Of a DNA stretch of 64,000 nucleotides, positions 1-8,961 are shown in pieces. Position 1 is the stretch's first letter; the number at the start of each line of letters is the position of its first letter. The notes under the pieces are model-generated. The model was given only the letters and a program-made list of their open reading frames with translations. It had not been told where the DNA came from and searched no databases. The DNA is from Geoanaerobacter pelophilus. GTDB lineage: Bacteria > Desulfobacterota > Desulfuromonadia > Geobacterales > DSM-12255. The position numbers and the translations under genes were made by a program. The stretch spans positions 62,001 through 126,000 of the forward strand of contig NZ_JAHCVJ010000006.1 in assembly GCF_018476885.1 (NCBI RefSeq). Direction: 5' to 3'.

Positions 1-1
1 T

Positions 2-889
2 CTTGAGGATGTGGTTATCCGTCTCCTTGATACCGGTAAGAATGTCTCGCTGGATCAGGTGGGGTTCAGCGAGCGGAACCGGCTGATCTTCTCCGATGCC
101 ATGAAAAAGCCGTACGGGTTGATACTGGTAGTCGGACCGACCGGTTCGGGCAAGACCACTACCTTGCATTCGGCCATTGCCGGGATAAATTCCCCGGAAA
201 AAAAGATCTGGACCGCGGAAGATCCGGTGGAGATCACCCAGAACGGCTTGCGGCAGGTCCAGGTCAACCCCAGGATCGGATTGACTTTTGCCGCAGCCCT
301 TCGCTCCTTTCTCCGGCTGGATCCTGATGTGATAATGGTCGGGGAGATGCGCGATCTGGAGACCGCTTCGATAGCTGTGGAGGCCTCTCTTACCGGCCAT
401 CTCGTGCTTTCAACGCTGCATACCAACTCTGCAGCAGAAACCGTTACCCGGCTTCTGGAGATGGGGTTGGACCCGTACAGCTTTTCTGATTCGCTGATCT
501 GCGTCCTCGCCCAACGCCTTGCCCGAACACTATGCGCTGAATGCAAAGCCGCCTACGCCCCTTCCGCAGCGGAGATTCAAGAGCTTGTCGAAGAGTATGG
601 CCCTGAACAGTTTAGCCGTACTGGCATAAATCCGGCCGAACTGACCCTTTACCGTGCCGTTGGTTGCCATTCCTGTGGCAACAGTGGCTACTCCGGGCGG
701 ATGGGGCTTCATGAGCTGCTGGAGTGTACCGATGCGATCAAGGGGCTCATCAAGCGGAAGGTAGATACCGACTTGGTGCGATCGCAGGCAATGGAAGACG
801 GCATGTATTCGTTGAAGCAGGATGGAATCCTTAAAATATTCAACGGTTTGACTGACATTCACGAAGTGCGGCGGGTCTGCATCAAATAA
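2..889 (+). CDS. GspE/PilB-type secretion ATPase, C-terminal part (5' end outside window)
   Basis: The frame is already open at the window edge, so only about the last 295 residues are seen. This is the motor domain of the hexameric cytoplasmic ATPases that drive assembly of type IV pili or type II secretion pseudopili. Visible are Walker A (GPTGSGKTTT, about 45 residues into the fragment), an Asp box (AEDPVEI), the Walker B region DPDVIMVGEMRD, a His box (STLHTNS) and a late tetracysteine zinc site (CAEC, then CHSC). That zinc site is usual in GspE/PilB and missing from the retraction motor PilT. Whether this is PilB, GspE or a paralogue cannot be told without the N-terminal domain. It is followed by the unrelated pheA operon. 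Confidence 0.9.
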   Translation, partial: LEDVVIRLLDTGKNVSLDQVGFSERNRLIFSDAMKKPYGLILVVGPTGSGKTTTLHSAIAGINSPEKKIWTAEDPVEITQNGLRQVQVNPRIGLTFAAALRSFLRLDPDVIMVGEMRDLETASIAVEASLTGHLVLSTLHTNSAAETVTRLLEMGLDPYSFSDSLICVLAQRLARTLCAECKAAYAPSAAEIQELVEEYGPEQFSRTGINPAELTLYRAVGCHSCGNSGYSGRMGLHELLECTDAIKGLIKRKVDTDLVRSQAMEDGMYSLKQDGILKIFNGLTDIHEVRRVCIK

Positions 890-1011
890 GCTGAGAAGAA
901 GAACCGGAACAACGGGGTGGTGACAAGCCAAATCGCTTGCCTTTTCCGTTGTCTTGCTATACAGTACCTCACTCTTTTACCCCCATACCCCAATCCTGCG
1001 GGTGATATTCC

Positions 1012-2088
1012 GTGACAACCAACAAGACACTAGAAGAACTGCGCCACGAAATCGACGCCCTGGACGACCGGATCCTGGATATCCTGAACCGGCGCGCCGA
1101 ATTTGTCATGCAGGTCGGCAGAATCAAGACCCGAGAGAACCGCGAATTCCATGTGCCGAGCCGCGAGCGCGAGATTTACGAGCGTCTTGCTGCCTTGAAC
1201 AAGGGGCCGTTCCCAACTGAGGCAATCAGGAGCGTTTTTCGGGAGATCATCTCCGCCTCGCTGGCGCTCGAAGCACCGATGAAGGTGGCGTTTCTCGGTC
1301 CCAAAGCGACTTTTTCCCATCTTGCGGCCATGCAGCACTTCGGGCTTGCCGCCGAGCTGGTCCCCCAGAAATCGATCCCTGCTGTTTTCGAAGAGGTCGA
1401 AAAAGGGCGGGCGCTTTATGGCGTTGTCCCGGTCGAGAACTCCACTGAAGGGGTTATCTCCCACACCCTCGATATGTTCACCGGCAGCGATCTGAAGATC
1501 AATGCCGAGATCCTGCTGGAAGTGTCCCATTTTCTCCTGTCCCGCACCGGTCGGATCGAGGATGTGAAGAAGATCTACTCGCATCCCCAGCCGCTGGCCC
1601 AGTGCCGGCGCTGGCTTGCCGAAAACCTTCCCAACGTGCCGCTGGTCGATGTTGCCTCAACAACCCTTGCGGCCCAGATTGTCAGTGAAGACTACTCGGC
1701 AGCAGCCATAGCCAGCGAGTATGCCGCTTCCCTCTACGATCTGAAGGTGGTCAGGGAGCGGATTGAAGATCAGGTAAACAATGTAACCCGCTTTCTGGTC
1801 ATTGGCAGCAAGATGGCCGATAAATCCGGTGACGACAGGAGTTCCCTGATGTTCTCGGTCAAGGACGAGCCGGGAATCCTCTACCGGATGCTGGAGCCGT
1901 TCGCCAAGCGGGGGCTGAACCTCTCCAAGATCGAATCGCGGCCGAACAAGAGCAAGGCCTGGGAATACATCTTCTTCCTCGATCTGGCCGGGCATGTCAG
2001 CGACCAGCCGGTTGCCGATGCGGTTAAGGAGTTGAAGGAGATGTGTCAGTTCGTGAAAATCCTCGGATCATATCCAAGGGCGAAGTAG
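1012..2088 (+). CDS. pheA: Bifunctional chorismate mutase / prephenate dehydratase (P-protein)
   Basis: Cytoplasmic enzyme of phenylalanine synthesis: chorismate to prephenate, then decarboxylating dehydration to phenylpyruvate. The 358 residues show an N-terminal AroQ-type mutase helix bundle (about 5-90), a prephenate dehydratase domain (about 92-275) with the conserved Thr-Arg-Phe in NNVTRFLVI, and a C-terminal ACT domain with the phenylalanine-binding ESRP motif. Feedback inhibition by Phe is therefore expected from knowledge of the family. The start is a GTG with only a weak GGTG-like ribosome site. It is the first gene of the run tyrA-aroA-cmk-ispH-rpsA-ihfB, so it starts an aromatic-pathway operon. 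Confidence 0.96.
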   Translation: MTTNKTLEELRHEIDALDDRILDILNRRAEFVMQVGRIKTRENREFHVPSREREIYERLAALNKGPFPTEAIRSVFREIISASLALEAPMKVAFLGPKATFSHLAAMQHFGLAAELVPQKSIPAVFEEVEKGRALYGVVPVENSTEGVISHTLDMFTGSDLKINAEILLEVSHFLLSRTGRIEDVKKIYSHPQPLAQCRRWLAENLPNVPLVDVASTTLAAQIVSEDYSAAAIASEYAASLYDLKVVRERIEDQVNNVTRFLVIGSKMADKSGDDRSSLMFSVKDEPGILYRMLEPFAKRGLNLSKIESRPNKSKAWEYIFFLDLAGHVSDQPVADAVKELKEMCQFVKILGSYPRAK

Positions 2089-2092
2089 TTCA

Positions 2093-2989
2093 ATGCCACT
2101 TATTAATCGTCTAGCAATAATTGGTGTTGGCCTCATCGGCGGTTCCCTGGCGCGCATCCTCAGGGAAAAGGGTGAAGTGGGTGAAGTGGTGGGGATCGGT
2201 CGCGGCAAGGCCAACCTGGAGCGCGCTGTTGAGCTCGGGGTGATCGACCGCTACGCTCATGACCCTGCCGAAGGGGTTAGCGGAGCCGACATGGTCTTCC
2301 TGGCCACACCGGTATGCACCATTGCCGATATCGTTAAGACAATAGCGCCCTCGCTGTCCCCCGGATGTATCATCACCGACGGCGGCAGTGTCAAGGGTGA
2401 TATTGTCAGGGCGTGCGAACCGTTGGTCCCTGCGGGTTGCCATTTCGTGGGAGGGCACCCGATAGCCGGGACCGAGAACTCCGGGGTAGAGGCATCGTTT
2501 GCTACGCTTTACCAGGGACGCAGATGCATCATTACCCCAACAGAGCATACCGACCGGGGCGCGCTCGACAAGGTTGTCCGGATGTGGCAGTTGGCCGGCA
2601 GCAATGTGGTGCAGATGGATGTCGAAAAGCATGACCGGGTGGTGGCTGCCATTTCCCATCTGCCGCACATGGTTGCCTACAGCCTGGTCAATGCAGTCGG
2701 CGAGTATGATGGTTGCGACGAAAACATTCTCAAGTATTCGGCCGGCGGCTTCCGGGATTTTACCCGAATTGCCTCGTCAGACCCGGTGATGTGGCGCGAT
2801 ATTGCGCTGCAGAACCGCGACAGCATCCTGGAGATGATGGATCTGTTTGCCGACTACTATGCCCGGTTGCGGGCGCTGGTCGCCTGTGGGGATGGGGCGG
2901 CCATAGAGCGGTTTTTTGCCAGTTCCAAGGAGCACCGGGACGGCATTGTCAACCAGGCGGCACTGCCGAGCGTTAAGGAGGAATCGTGA
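2093..2989 (+). CDS. tyrA: Prephenate dehydrogenase
   Basis: Oxidative decarboxylation of prephenate to 4-hydroxyphenylpyruvate with NAD(P)+, the tyrosine branch that complements pheA just upstream. The 298 residues begin with a Rossmann nucleotide-binding motif (GVGLIGGS at about 11-18). A conserved HPIAGTE segment near 121 and the catalytic-domain segment ISHLPHMVAYSL near 187 follow. There is no fused chorismate mutase and no obvious ACT domain. The gene starts 4 nt after pheA stops, and its TGA overlaps the GTG of aroA, so the three are co-transcribed and probably translationally coupled. Confidence 0.95.
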   Translation: MPLINRLAIIGVGLIGGSLARILREKGEVGEVVGIGRGKANLERAVELGVIDRYAHDPAEGVSGADMVFLATPVCTIADIVKTIAPSLSPGCIITDGGSVKGDIVRACEPLVPAGCHFVGGHPIAGTENSGVEASFATLYQGRRCIITPTEHTDRGALDKVVRMWQLAGSNVVQMDVEKHDRVVAAISHLPHMVAYSLVNAVGEYDGCDENILKYSAGGFRDFTRIASSDPVMWRDIALQNRDSILEMMDLFADYYARLRALVACGDGAAIERFFASSKEHRDGIVNQAALPSVKEES

Positions 2990-4272
2990 AACCATATACT
3001 GTGAAACCGGCGCAAGGGGTCAGGGGCGAGATTTCGGTCCCGGGTGACAAGTCGATTTCTCATCGCTCCATAATGCTCGGTTCGCTGGCCAGAGGGACAA
3101 CCACGGTACGCGGCCTGCTGCGGGGCGAAGACAATATGTCCACCCTGAAGGCGTTCCAGTCGATGGGGATCGAGACGGTTGACGACGGCGAGACCCTTAC
3201 CATCCATGGCAAAGGGCTGCACGGCCTTACCGAACCGACTGATGTCATCGATTGCGGCAACTCTGGTACAACCATCCGCCTGATCAGTGGATTGCTGGCA
3301 GCGCAGAACTTCTTTTCCGTGCTCACCGGCGATCAATACCTGCGGAAAAGACCGATGAAAAGGGTGTTGCAGCCGCTTTCCCTCATGGGGGCCATTATTC
3401 ACGGCAGGGCCGGCGGAGACAAGGCGCCGTTGGCCATTGTCGGCCAGAAGCTGAAAGGAATCAGCTATGCCTCTCCTGTTGCCAGCGCCCAGGTAAAGTC
3501 CAGCCTGATGCTCGCCGGGCTTTATGCCGACGGCGAGACCCGGGTGATGGAACCATCGGTTTCCAGAGACCATTCCGAACGGATGTTCCGCCATTTCGGG
3601 GCGGATGTTGCATCAATTCCCGGTGGAGTTGTCGTGCGCAGCGGCAATGAGCTGGAAGGGCGCGAAATAGTGGTGCCCGGCGACATCTCTTCTGCCGCCT
3701 TTTTCATTGTGGCGGCCCTGATCGTCCCTGGTTCCGAACTGCTGATCAAGGGGGTTGGCGTGAACCCGACCCGTACCGGCATTATCGATATCCTGACCGC
3801 AATGGGTGGCTCAATCGAGCTTCTTGACTGCCGTGAACTTTCCGGCGAGCCGGTTGCCGACCTGCTGGTGCGTTCTTCCATCTTGAAAGGGATCGAGATC
3901 GGTGGCGATGTTGTGCCAAGGGCCATCGACGAATTTCCGGTCATCTCTGTGGCTGCAGCCTGTGCCCAAGGACGGACCACGATCCGGGATGCCAGGGAGT
4001 TAAGGGTTAAAGAGACCGACCGCATTGCGGCAATGGCTGCCAACCTGCGACTTGCCGGGGGCTGCATTGAAGAGACCGATGACGGCATGGTGATTGAAGG
4101 GGTTGAGCGTCTGAACGGTTGTGCTGCCGAGAGCCGCGGCGACCATCGCATTGCCATGTCAATGCTCATTGCCGGGTTGGCGGCGAACGGTCCGGTGACC
4201 GTTGATGATACCGAGTGTATTGCCACTTCGTTTCCCACCTTTACTGCGTTGCTGGAAAAGGTGGCCTGTTGA
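2986..4272 (+). CDS. aroA: 3-phosphoshikimate 1-carboxyvinyltransferase (EPSP synthase)
   Basis: Sixth step of the shikimate pathway: transfer of the enolpyruvyl group of PEP to shikimate-3-phosphate, giving EPSP, the direct precursor of chorismate used by pheA and tyrA. The 428 residues include the N-terminal PGDKSISHR motif, the PEP-binding GNSGTTIRL segment near residue 90, the late RVKETDRIAAM motif and GDHRIAMS near the C-terminus, all typical of EPSPS. The GTG start overlaps the tyrA stop by 4 nt, and its own TGA shares one base with the cmk ATG. Length is usual for the family. Confidence 0.96.
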   Translation: MKPYTVKPAQGVRGEISVPGDKSISHRSIMLGSLARGTTTVRGLLRGEDNMSTLKAFQSMGIETVDDGETLTIHGKGLHGLTEPTDVIDCGNSGTTIRLISGLLAAQNFFSVLTGDQYLRKRPMKRVLQPLSLMGAIIHGRAGGDKAPLAIVGQKLKGISYASPVASAQVKSSLMLAGLYADGETRVMEPSVSRDHSERMFRHFGADVASIPGGVVVRSGNELEGREIVVPGDISSAAFFIVAALIVPGSELLIKGVGVNPTRTGIIDILTAMGGSIELLDCRELSGEPVADLLVRSSILKGIEIGGDVVPRAIDEFPVISVAAACAQGRTTIRDARELRVKETDRIAAMAANLRLAGGCIEETDDGMVIEGVERLNGCAAESRGDHRIAMSMLIAGLAANGPVTVDDTECIATSFPTFTALLEKVAC

Positions 4273-4979
4273 TGAACAGGGATCGGAACGGCCTGATAGT
4301 GGCCATTGACGGCCCTTCCGGTGCCGGCAAGAGCACCATAACCCGGCAGCTGGCGAGCATTCTCTCCTATATCTACATCGATACCGGCGCCATGTATCGC
4401 GCCCTTGCCTTGGCCGTCAGCCGGGCGGGTGTTTCTGCGGATGCCGATCAGCAGGTGCTGGAGATTTGCCGCCAATCAGAACTGGCGTTTGTCCGTGAAA
4501 ACGGCGTCTCGCGCATCACCCTCAACGGCGAGGATGTGGCCGACCTGATCCGTTCTCCGGAAATAAGCCTGCTGACCTCCCGCATTGCCTGCAAAAAGGC
4601 GGTTCGCGAGCTGCTGCTCGTCAAGCAGCGGGAGATGGGCAAGGGTGGCGGTGTGATTCTTGAGGGGCGTGACATCGGTACCGTTGTCTTCCCTGATGCC
4701 GACGTGAAGTTCTTTCTCTCGGCATCGGCAGAGGAACGGGGACGGCGTCGTTATCTGGAACTGAAGGCCAAAGGGGAGGCCGTTGACCTGGATCAGACCG
4801 TTGCCGAAGTGATTGCCCGAGATCTTCAGGACGAAAACCGCGATCACGCTCCGCTCCGTCAGGCAGAAGATGCTATTGCCGTGGATTCCACCAGTCTCTC
4901 CATCGGCGAGGTGGTGGACGGCATGGTCCAGGTTATCGAAGATCGTTTGATGATTGCAGGAGAGTCAGCATGGAAATAA
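4272..4979 (+). CDS. cmk: Cytidylate kinase
   Basis: Phosphorylates CMP/dCMP to the diphosphates with ATP. The ATG at 4272 overlaps the aroA stop by one base and gives 235 residues. A start 57 nt further upstream would lie inside aroA and add an atypical N-terminus, so 4272 is preferred. Visible motifs are the P-loop GPSGAGKST near residue 14, the CMP-site DTGAMYRA near 36, and the EGRDIGTVVFPDA segment near 130. The order aroA-cmk-(ispH)-rpsA-ihfB resembles the cmk-rpsA-ihfB arrangement of enterobacteria, with ispH inserted. Confidence 0.95.
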   Translation: MNRDRNGLIVAIDGPSGAGKSTITRQLASILSYIYIDTGAMYRALALAVSRAGVSADADQQVLEICRQSELAFVRENGVSRITLNGEDVADLIRSPEISLLTSRIACKKAVRELLLVKQREMGKGGGVILEGRDIGTVVFPDADVKFFLSASAEERGRRRYLELKAKGEAVDLDQTVAEVIARDLQDENRDHAPLRQAEDAIAVDSTSLSIGEVVDGMVQVIEDRLMIAGESAWK

Positions 4980-5818
4980 TTCTGGCCAAGCAGGCTGGTT
5001 TCTGTTTTGGGGTGAAACGGGCAACGCAGATGGCGTTTGAGGCTGCCGACATGGGTGGACAGACCTTTACCCTCGGGCCGATCATCCATTCGCCTCAGGT
5101 GGTGCAGAAACTGGAGGATATGGGGGTCAAGGTCCTGAATGACCTTGGCGAGCTGGATACCGGCACCATTATCATCCGCTCTCACGGCGTAACCTCCGGT
5201 GAACTGGAGGAGGCCGTACGCAAGGAACTTGAGATAGTGGATGCCACCTGCCCCTTTGTCAAAAAGGCGCAGGAACATGTCCAGAGCCTTTCCTGCGCCG
5301 GTTATGATGTTGTGGTAGTTGGCGATGCCGATCATCCCGAGGTTCAGGGGATCGTCTCCTATGCCATGGGCAAGGTCTATGTTGTCGGTTCCGGTGATGA
5401 AGCAGCCAAACTTCCCAGGATGAGCAAAATAGGAGTTGTCGCCCAGACTACTCAATCTTTCGAGAATCTGGAAGATGTGGTCAGGCAGTGCCTGAGACGC
5501 GGCAGCGAGCTGAGGGTGTTTCATACCATTTGCGATGCAACGGCAGTGCGCCAGGATGCGGCCAAGGACCTGGCAAAGCAGGTTGATTGCGTAATCGTGA
5601 TCGGCGGCTTCAATAGCGGTAACACCAAACGGCTGGCAGAGGTCTGTTCCGAGATCCAGGTGCGCACACACCATATTGAAACGGCCGATCAGCTGTTGCC
5701 GGAATGGCTTGAGGGGGTTGCCCGGGTTGGCGTCACGGCCGGCGCTTCAACACCAAAATGGATCATTGATGAAGTCATCGAAATGATCGAACAGATAGAT
5801 AAGGACAAAAACGGTTGA
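4970..5818 (+). CDS. ispH: 4-hydroxy-3-methylbut-2-enyl diphosphate reductase
   Basis: Last step of the MEP isoprenoid pathway: reductive conversion of HMBPP to IPP and DMAPP by an iron-sulfur enzyme. The three cluster-ligand cysteines are present: Cys12 in GFCFGV, one in DATCPFV near residue 96 and one in HTICDAT near 190. The THxTTQ-like region appears as VVAQTTQSF, and the SGNT motif near 217 matches the substrate site. The 282 residues are a normal length. The ATG lies inside the 3' end of cmk (10-nt overlap) behind an AGGAGAG ribosome site. Confidence 0.95.
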   Translation: MEIILAKQAGFCFGVKRATQMAFEAADMGGQTFTLGPIIHSPQVVQKLEDMGVKVLNDLGELDTGTIIIRSHGVTSGELEEAVRKELEIVDATCPFVKKAQEHVQSLSCAGYDVVVVGDADHPEVQGIVSYAMGKVYVVGSGDEAAKLPRMSKIGVVAQTTQSFENLEDVVRQCLRRGSELRVFHTICDATAVRQDAAKDLAKQVDCVIVIGGFNSGNTKRLAEVCSEIQVRTHHIETADQLLPEWLEGVARVGVTAGASTPKWIIDEVIEMIEQIDKDKNG

Positions 5819-5895
5819 ATTTTTTTTGTTCTGTGCTAGGGTATGGCGGCTAAACGTATAAAAGCAGTGATCCATCATTAGGGGGTATAGGGTTG

Positions 5896-7647
5896 ATGAG
5901 CGAGGAAAAGAATTTGGACAAACGGAATGACATGCCGATCAAGCGCTTTGCCGATGTTGAGGATGAGCACGAGCAGGGTTCGCATGGCGGCGAGTTCGCC
6001 GAAATGTTCAACGACAGTATAAAGCAGCTGCAGGTAGGAGAGATTGTCAAGGGTATCGTTGTCCAGGTAAGTCAGGATATCGTTCTGGTGGATGTCGGCT
6101 ACAAGTCGGAAGGTGTGATTCAGGCTAGCGAATTCCTGGGTGATGACGGCGAACTGACAATCAAGGTCGGCGACGAGGTCCGGGTGCTGTTTGAGCGTGA
6201 GGAAAACGATCGCGGCTATATCGTGCTCTCCAAGAGGAAGGCCGAGAGTCATCTCGCTTGGGAGAAGATCAATGAGGCCGGTGGTGAAGGCGGCGTCATT
6301 GAAGGCAAGATTACCGGCAAGGTAAAGGGTGGCCTGACTGTTGATATTGGGGTGCAGGCATTTCTCCCCGCTTCTCAGGTGGATCTCCGCCCCAGCGGCA
6401 ATCTCGATCGTTATATCGGCCAGACCGGCATGTTCAAGGTCATAAAGATGAACCGCAAGCGCGGCAATGTCGTGCTTTCCCGCCGGGTCATCCTTGAAGA
6501 AGAGCGCGAGAAGCTCAAAGAACAGACCATCGGCAATCTCGCCGAAGGGCAGATGGTTGAAGGTATTGTCAAAAATATCACTGATTACGGTGCATTCGTA
6601 GACTTGGGCGGGCTTGACGGGCTGCTCCATGTGACTGATATGTCGTGGGGTCGTCTCAATCACCCTTCAGAGATTGTCAAGGTCGGCGACAAGCTGAATG
6701 TCAAGATCCTCAAGTATGACAGCAGCAAAGGGAAGATCTCCCTCGGGCTCAAACAGACAATGCCTGATCCGTGGCAGGAAGTATCGGACCGGTATTTTGT
6801 CGGCGCCAAGGTGCAGGGAAAAGTGGTCAGTCTCACGGAATACGGCGCTTTCATTGCCCTTGAAGAAGGGGTTGAAGGGCTTATTCATGTTTCCGAGATG
6901 TCATGGACCCGCCGCATTCGCCACCCGAATGAAATCCTTACCGTCGGCGAGACTATCGAAGCGGTGGTGCTTGGTGTTGACCCGTCCAACCGCAGAATAT
7001 CGCTCGGTTACAAGCAGACCCAGGTAAACCCCTGGACCGTGGTCGGTGACCGCTATCCGGTTGGCACCAAGATCGAAGGTCAGATCAAGAATATCACTGA
7101 TTTCGGCATGTTCATCGGGATTGAGGACGGTATTGACGGCCTGGTCCATGTTTCCGATATCTCCTGGACCAAGCGGATCAAGCATCCGGGTGAGATTTAC
7201 AGCAAAGGGCAGACCGTCCAGGCAGCAGTGCTGAACATCGATGTTGATGGCGAGCGCCTCTCGCTCGGGATCAAGCAGTTGACCCCGGATCCCTGGAACG
7301 ATATTCCCAATCGCTATCGTCCCGGCACCCGCGTCACCGGCAAGGTTTCGTCGGTTACGGATTTCGGGATCTTTTTGGAGCTTGAGGAAGGGATTGAAGG
7401 CCTTGTTCACGTTTCCGAACTTTCCCAGGAAAAACTGGCTACGCCAAAGGGATTTGCCGAGGTCGGCGACCAGCTTGAAGCCGTCGTGCTGAGCGTGGAC
7501 GTCAACGACCGCAAGATTGGCCTGTCCATCAAGTCCCTGCAGACAGCCATCGAGAAGGCAGAGCTTGAGGATTACATGGGATCGCAGAAAGAGGCCACCT
7601 CAAACCTTGGTGACCTGCTGCGCGGCATGAAAAACGGAGACAATTAA
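5896..7647 (+). CDS. rpsA: 30S ribosomal protein S1
   Basis: mRNA-binding ribosomal protein needed to start translation on structured or weak-site messages. Six S1 (OB-fold) repeats can be counted, starting near residues 47, 130, 215, 300, 388 and 474. The last four carry the canonical ITDYGAFV / VEGLIHVSEMSW type sequence; the first two are divergent and serve ribosome docking in the family. The ATG at 5896 is preferred over an adjacent in-frame TTG at 5893. The result is 583 residues, close to the usual length of about 560. It lies 77 nt after ispH. Confidence 0.96.
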   Translation: MSEEKNLDKRNDMPIKRFADVEDEHEQGSHGGEFAEMFNDSIKQLQVGEIVKGIVVQVSQDIVLVDVGYKSEGVIQASEFLGDDGELTIKVGDEVRVLFEREENDRGYIVLSKRKAESHLAWEKINEAGGEGGVIEGKITGKVKGGLTVDIGVQAFLPASQVDLRPSGNLDRYIGQTGMFKVIKMNRKRGNVVLSRRVILEEEREKLKEQTIGNLAEGQMVEGIVKNITDYGAFVDLGGLDGLLHVTDMSWGRLNHPSEIVKVGDKLNVKILKYDSSKGKISLGLKQTMPDPWQEVSDRYFVGAKVQGKVVSLTEYGAFIALEEGVEGLIHVSEMSWTRRIRHPNEILTVGETIEAVVLGVDPSNRRISLGYKQTQVNPWTVVGDRYPVGTKIEGQIKNITDFGMFIGIEDGIDGLVHVSDISWTKRIKHPGEIYSKGQTVQAAVLNIDVDGERLSLGIKQLTPDPWNDIPNRYRPGTRVTGKVSSVTDFGIFLELEEGIEGLVHVSELSQEKLATPKGFAEVGDQLEAVVLSVDVNDRKIGLSIKSLQTAIEKAELEDYMGSQKEATSNLGDLLRGMKNGDN

Positions 7648-7696
7648 TTTGCGGCCGCTACGGCCTTGATTTTAGATAGATTAATGAGGTGACGGA

Positions 7697-7975
7697 ATGA
7701 CCAAGAGTGAACTTGTAGATGTGCTGGCAGAAAAAAACGGCTCACTGACCCGTAAGGAGTCGGAGACCATCGTAAACCTGATTTTCGACTCAATGGGTGA
7801 TGCGCTGCGAAGCGGCGAAAAGGTTGAGATCAGAGGGTTCGGCAGCTTTACTGTCCGTGAGCGCGGGGCACGCGAGGCCCGCAACCCAAAGAGCGGCGAA
7901 CTGGTCGATATCCCTGCCAAGAAGGTCCCTTTCTTCAAGACAGGCAAAGAGCTCAGAGAAAGGGTAGATGCATAG
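7697..7975 (+). CDS. ihfB: Integration host factor beta-type / HU-family DNA-binding protein
   Basis: Small (92 residues) DNA-bending protein of the HU/IHF family. The dimerisation helices are followed by the GFGSF turn near residue 47 and the beta-arm segment with RNPKSGE near 63-69, whose proline intercalates into DNA. Position directly after rpsA matches ihfB in many proteobacteria, and the MTKSELVDVL start is typical of IHF beta. IHF commonly assists sigma-54 promoters, which are relevant in this window. A plain HU assignment cannot be fully excluded. A GAGGTGACGGA ribosome site precedes the ATG. Confidence 0.88.
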   Translation: MTKSELVDVLAEKNGSLTRKESETIVNLIFDSMGDALRSGEKVEIRGFGSFTVRERGAREARNPKSGELVDIPAKKVPFFKTGKELRERVDA

Positions 7976-8006
7976 CAACACAATATGCAGCTGCCGCTCT
8001 GTATAG

Positions 8007-8093
8007 GCCCGGGTGGCGGAATTGGTAGACGCAAGGGACTTAAAATCCCTCGCTCGCAAGGGCGTACCGGTTCGATTCCGGTCCCGGGCACCA
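8007..8093 (+). tRNA. tRNA-Leu (anticodon UAA)
   Basis: Long class II tRNA of 87 nt with an encoded CCA end. The acceptor stem GCCCGGG pairs with CCCGGGC, followed by discriminator A and CCA. The anticodon stem AGGGA/TCCCT encloses the loop CTTAAAA, giving anticodon TAA, which reads UUA and UUG. A long variable arm (around CGCTCGCAAGGGCG) and the T-arm with GGTTCGATTCC are present. It lies 31 nt after ihfB and is followed by a perfect palindrome. Confidence 0.97.
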
Positions 8094-8113
8094 TCAGGCT
8101 GATATGAAGAACG

Positions 8114-8157
8114 ATAACAAAGAGGAGCCAGGCTGCAGCCTGGCTCCTCTTTGTTAT
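8114..8157 (+). terminator. Perfect 44-nt palindrome downstream of tRNA-Leu, probable terminator
   Basis: The left arm 8114-8135 is the exact reverse complement of the right arm 8136-8157 (22 bp, no mismatch, centred on CTGCAG). The right arm ends in TCTTTGTTAT followed by TGG, a modest T-rich tail. It stands 20 nt after the tRNA CCA end. This is most simply an intrinsic terminator for the tRNA and the upstream operon, but its length and perfection are unusual. Confidence 0.7.
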
Positions 8158-8277
8158 TGGCAATCTGTGTCAGTTATTGATATCTGCCAGGTTATCAGTA
8201 TACTTGGGCAAACTTGAATCTTGTGAGCAAGCTCTATCAATAAGGATGCGGACGGTTTAGTATCGAGGAATGCTTCA

Positions 8278-8904
8278 ATGCCCCATCAACTAGATAAAAA
8301 AATTACTCAGGGTGTCTTTGCCATTGTTGCCAGTTATGTGTTGATCAGCACGGCGTGGATATCATTGTCCGACATGATTCTTGTTAAGCTCTTTTCCAAT
8401 ATCAACGACATTCGCAATGTGGCTATTTTCAAGGGAGTGTTGTTTGTCTTGGTAACGGCGTTGCTCCTATTTGTCATAATCTCCAAGTATGCTCATGAAT
8501 TGAGTGAAATCCATAAGAAGCTGAACGAAGACAACTCTAGACTGAATGTCATTCTGCAAATGTCGAAGCAAGGTTTCTATGAGTTGGAAATCAGCAGCGG
8601 CAAGGCAACCGCTTCTGCAGGATACTGGTCGATGCTGGAGTATGATCGGGATCTGCCGCAATTGACCCTGGAATGGTGGCGACAAGCACTTCACCCTGAG
8701 GATCGAGAGCTGGCAGTTACTACTCTCAATCGCTGCTTGAGCGGCGAGATCTCGGAATACCGGATAAAGTATCGTCTCAAGACCAAATCCGGCGCCTGGA
8801 AATCCATAATTTCTGCCGGCATGGTTGTTGAGTATAATCTGGACGGCACCCCGGAATGGATGGTCGGCATGCATACTGACCTGGAATATCTGCTGGCAGT
8901 TTAG
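8278..8904 (+). CDS. Membrane-anchored PAS-domain protein without an output domain
   Basis: The 208 residues have two predicted membrane helices (about 12-32 and 50-68) with a short loop between them. A coiled linker (about 70-92, HELSEIHKKLNEDN) and one PAS domain of PAS_3 type (about 95-205, with WWRQALHPEDRE and the ending MVGMHTDLEYLL) follow. The protein stops where a histidine kinase, GGDEF or MCP output domain would normally begin. It may be a truncated sensor or a stand-alone adaptor; there is no kinase sequence downstream in any frame. A GAGGAA ribosome site precedes the ATG. The lipoprotein gene follows 57 nt later. Confidence 0.7.
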   Translation: MPHQLDKKITQGVFAIVASYVLISTAWISLSDMILVKLFSNINDIRNVAIFKGVLFVLVTALLLFVIISKYAHELSEIHKKLNEDNSRLNVILQMSKQGFYELEISSGKATASAGYWSMLEYDRDLPQLTLEWWRQALHPEDRELAVTTLNRCLSGEISEYRIKYRLKTKSGAWKSIISAGMVVEYNLDGTPEWMVGMHTDLEYLLAV

Positions 8905-8961
8905 TGGTTGTAACAACTGGCTTTGTCTGAGAAAGAACCGGCATTGAGGAGGAAACCGCAC

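Noticed and set aside
905-952. Stem ACAACGG/CCGTTGT after the first gene as a terminator
   Set aside because: The loop is about 30 nt and no T-run follows; it is too weak to call.
8007-8157. tRNA-Leu as an integration site for a mobile island
   Set aside because: No integrase gene and no duplicated tRNA 3' end were seen downstream within the window.
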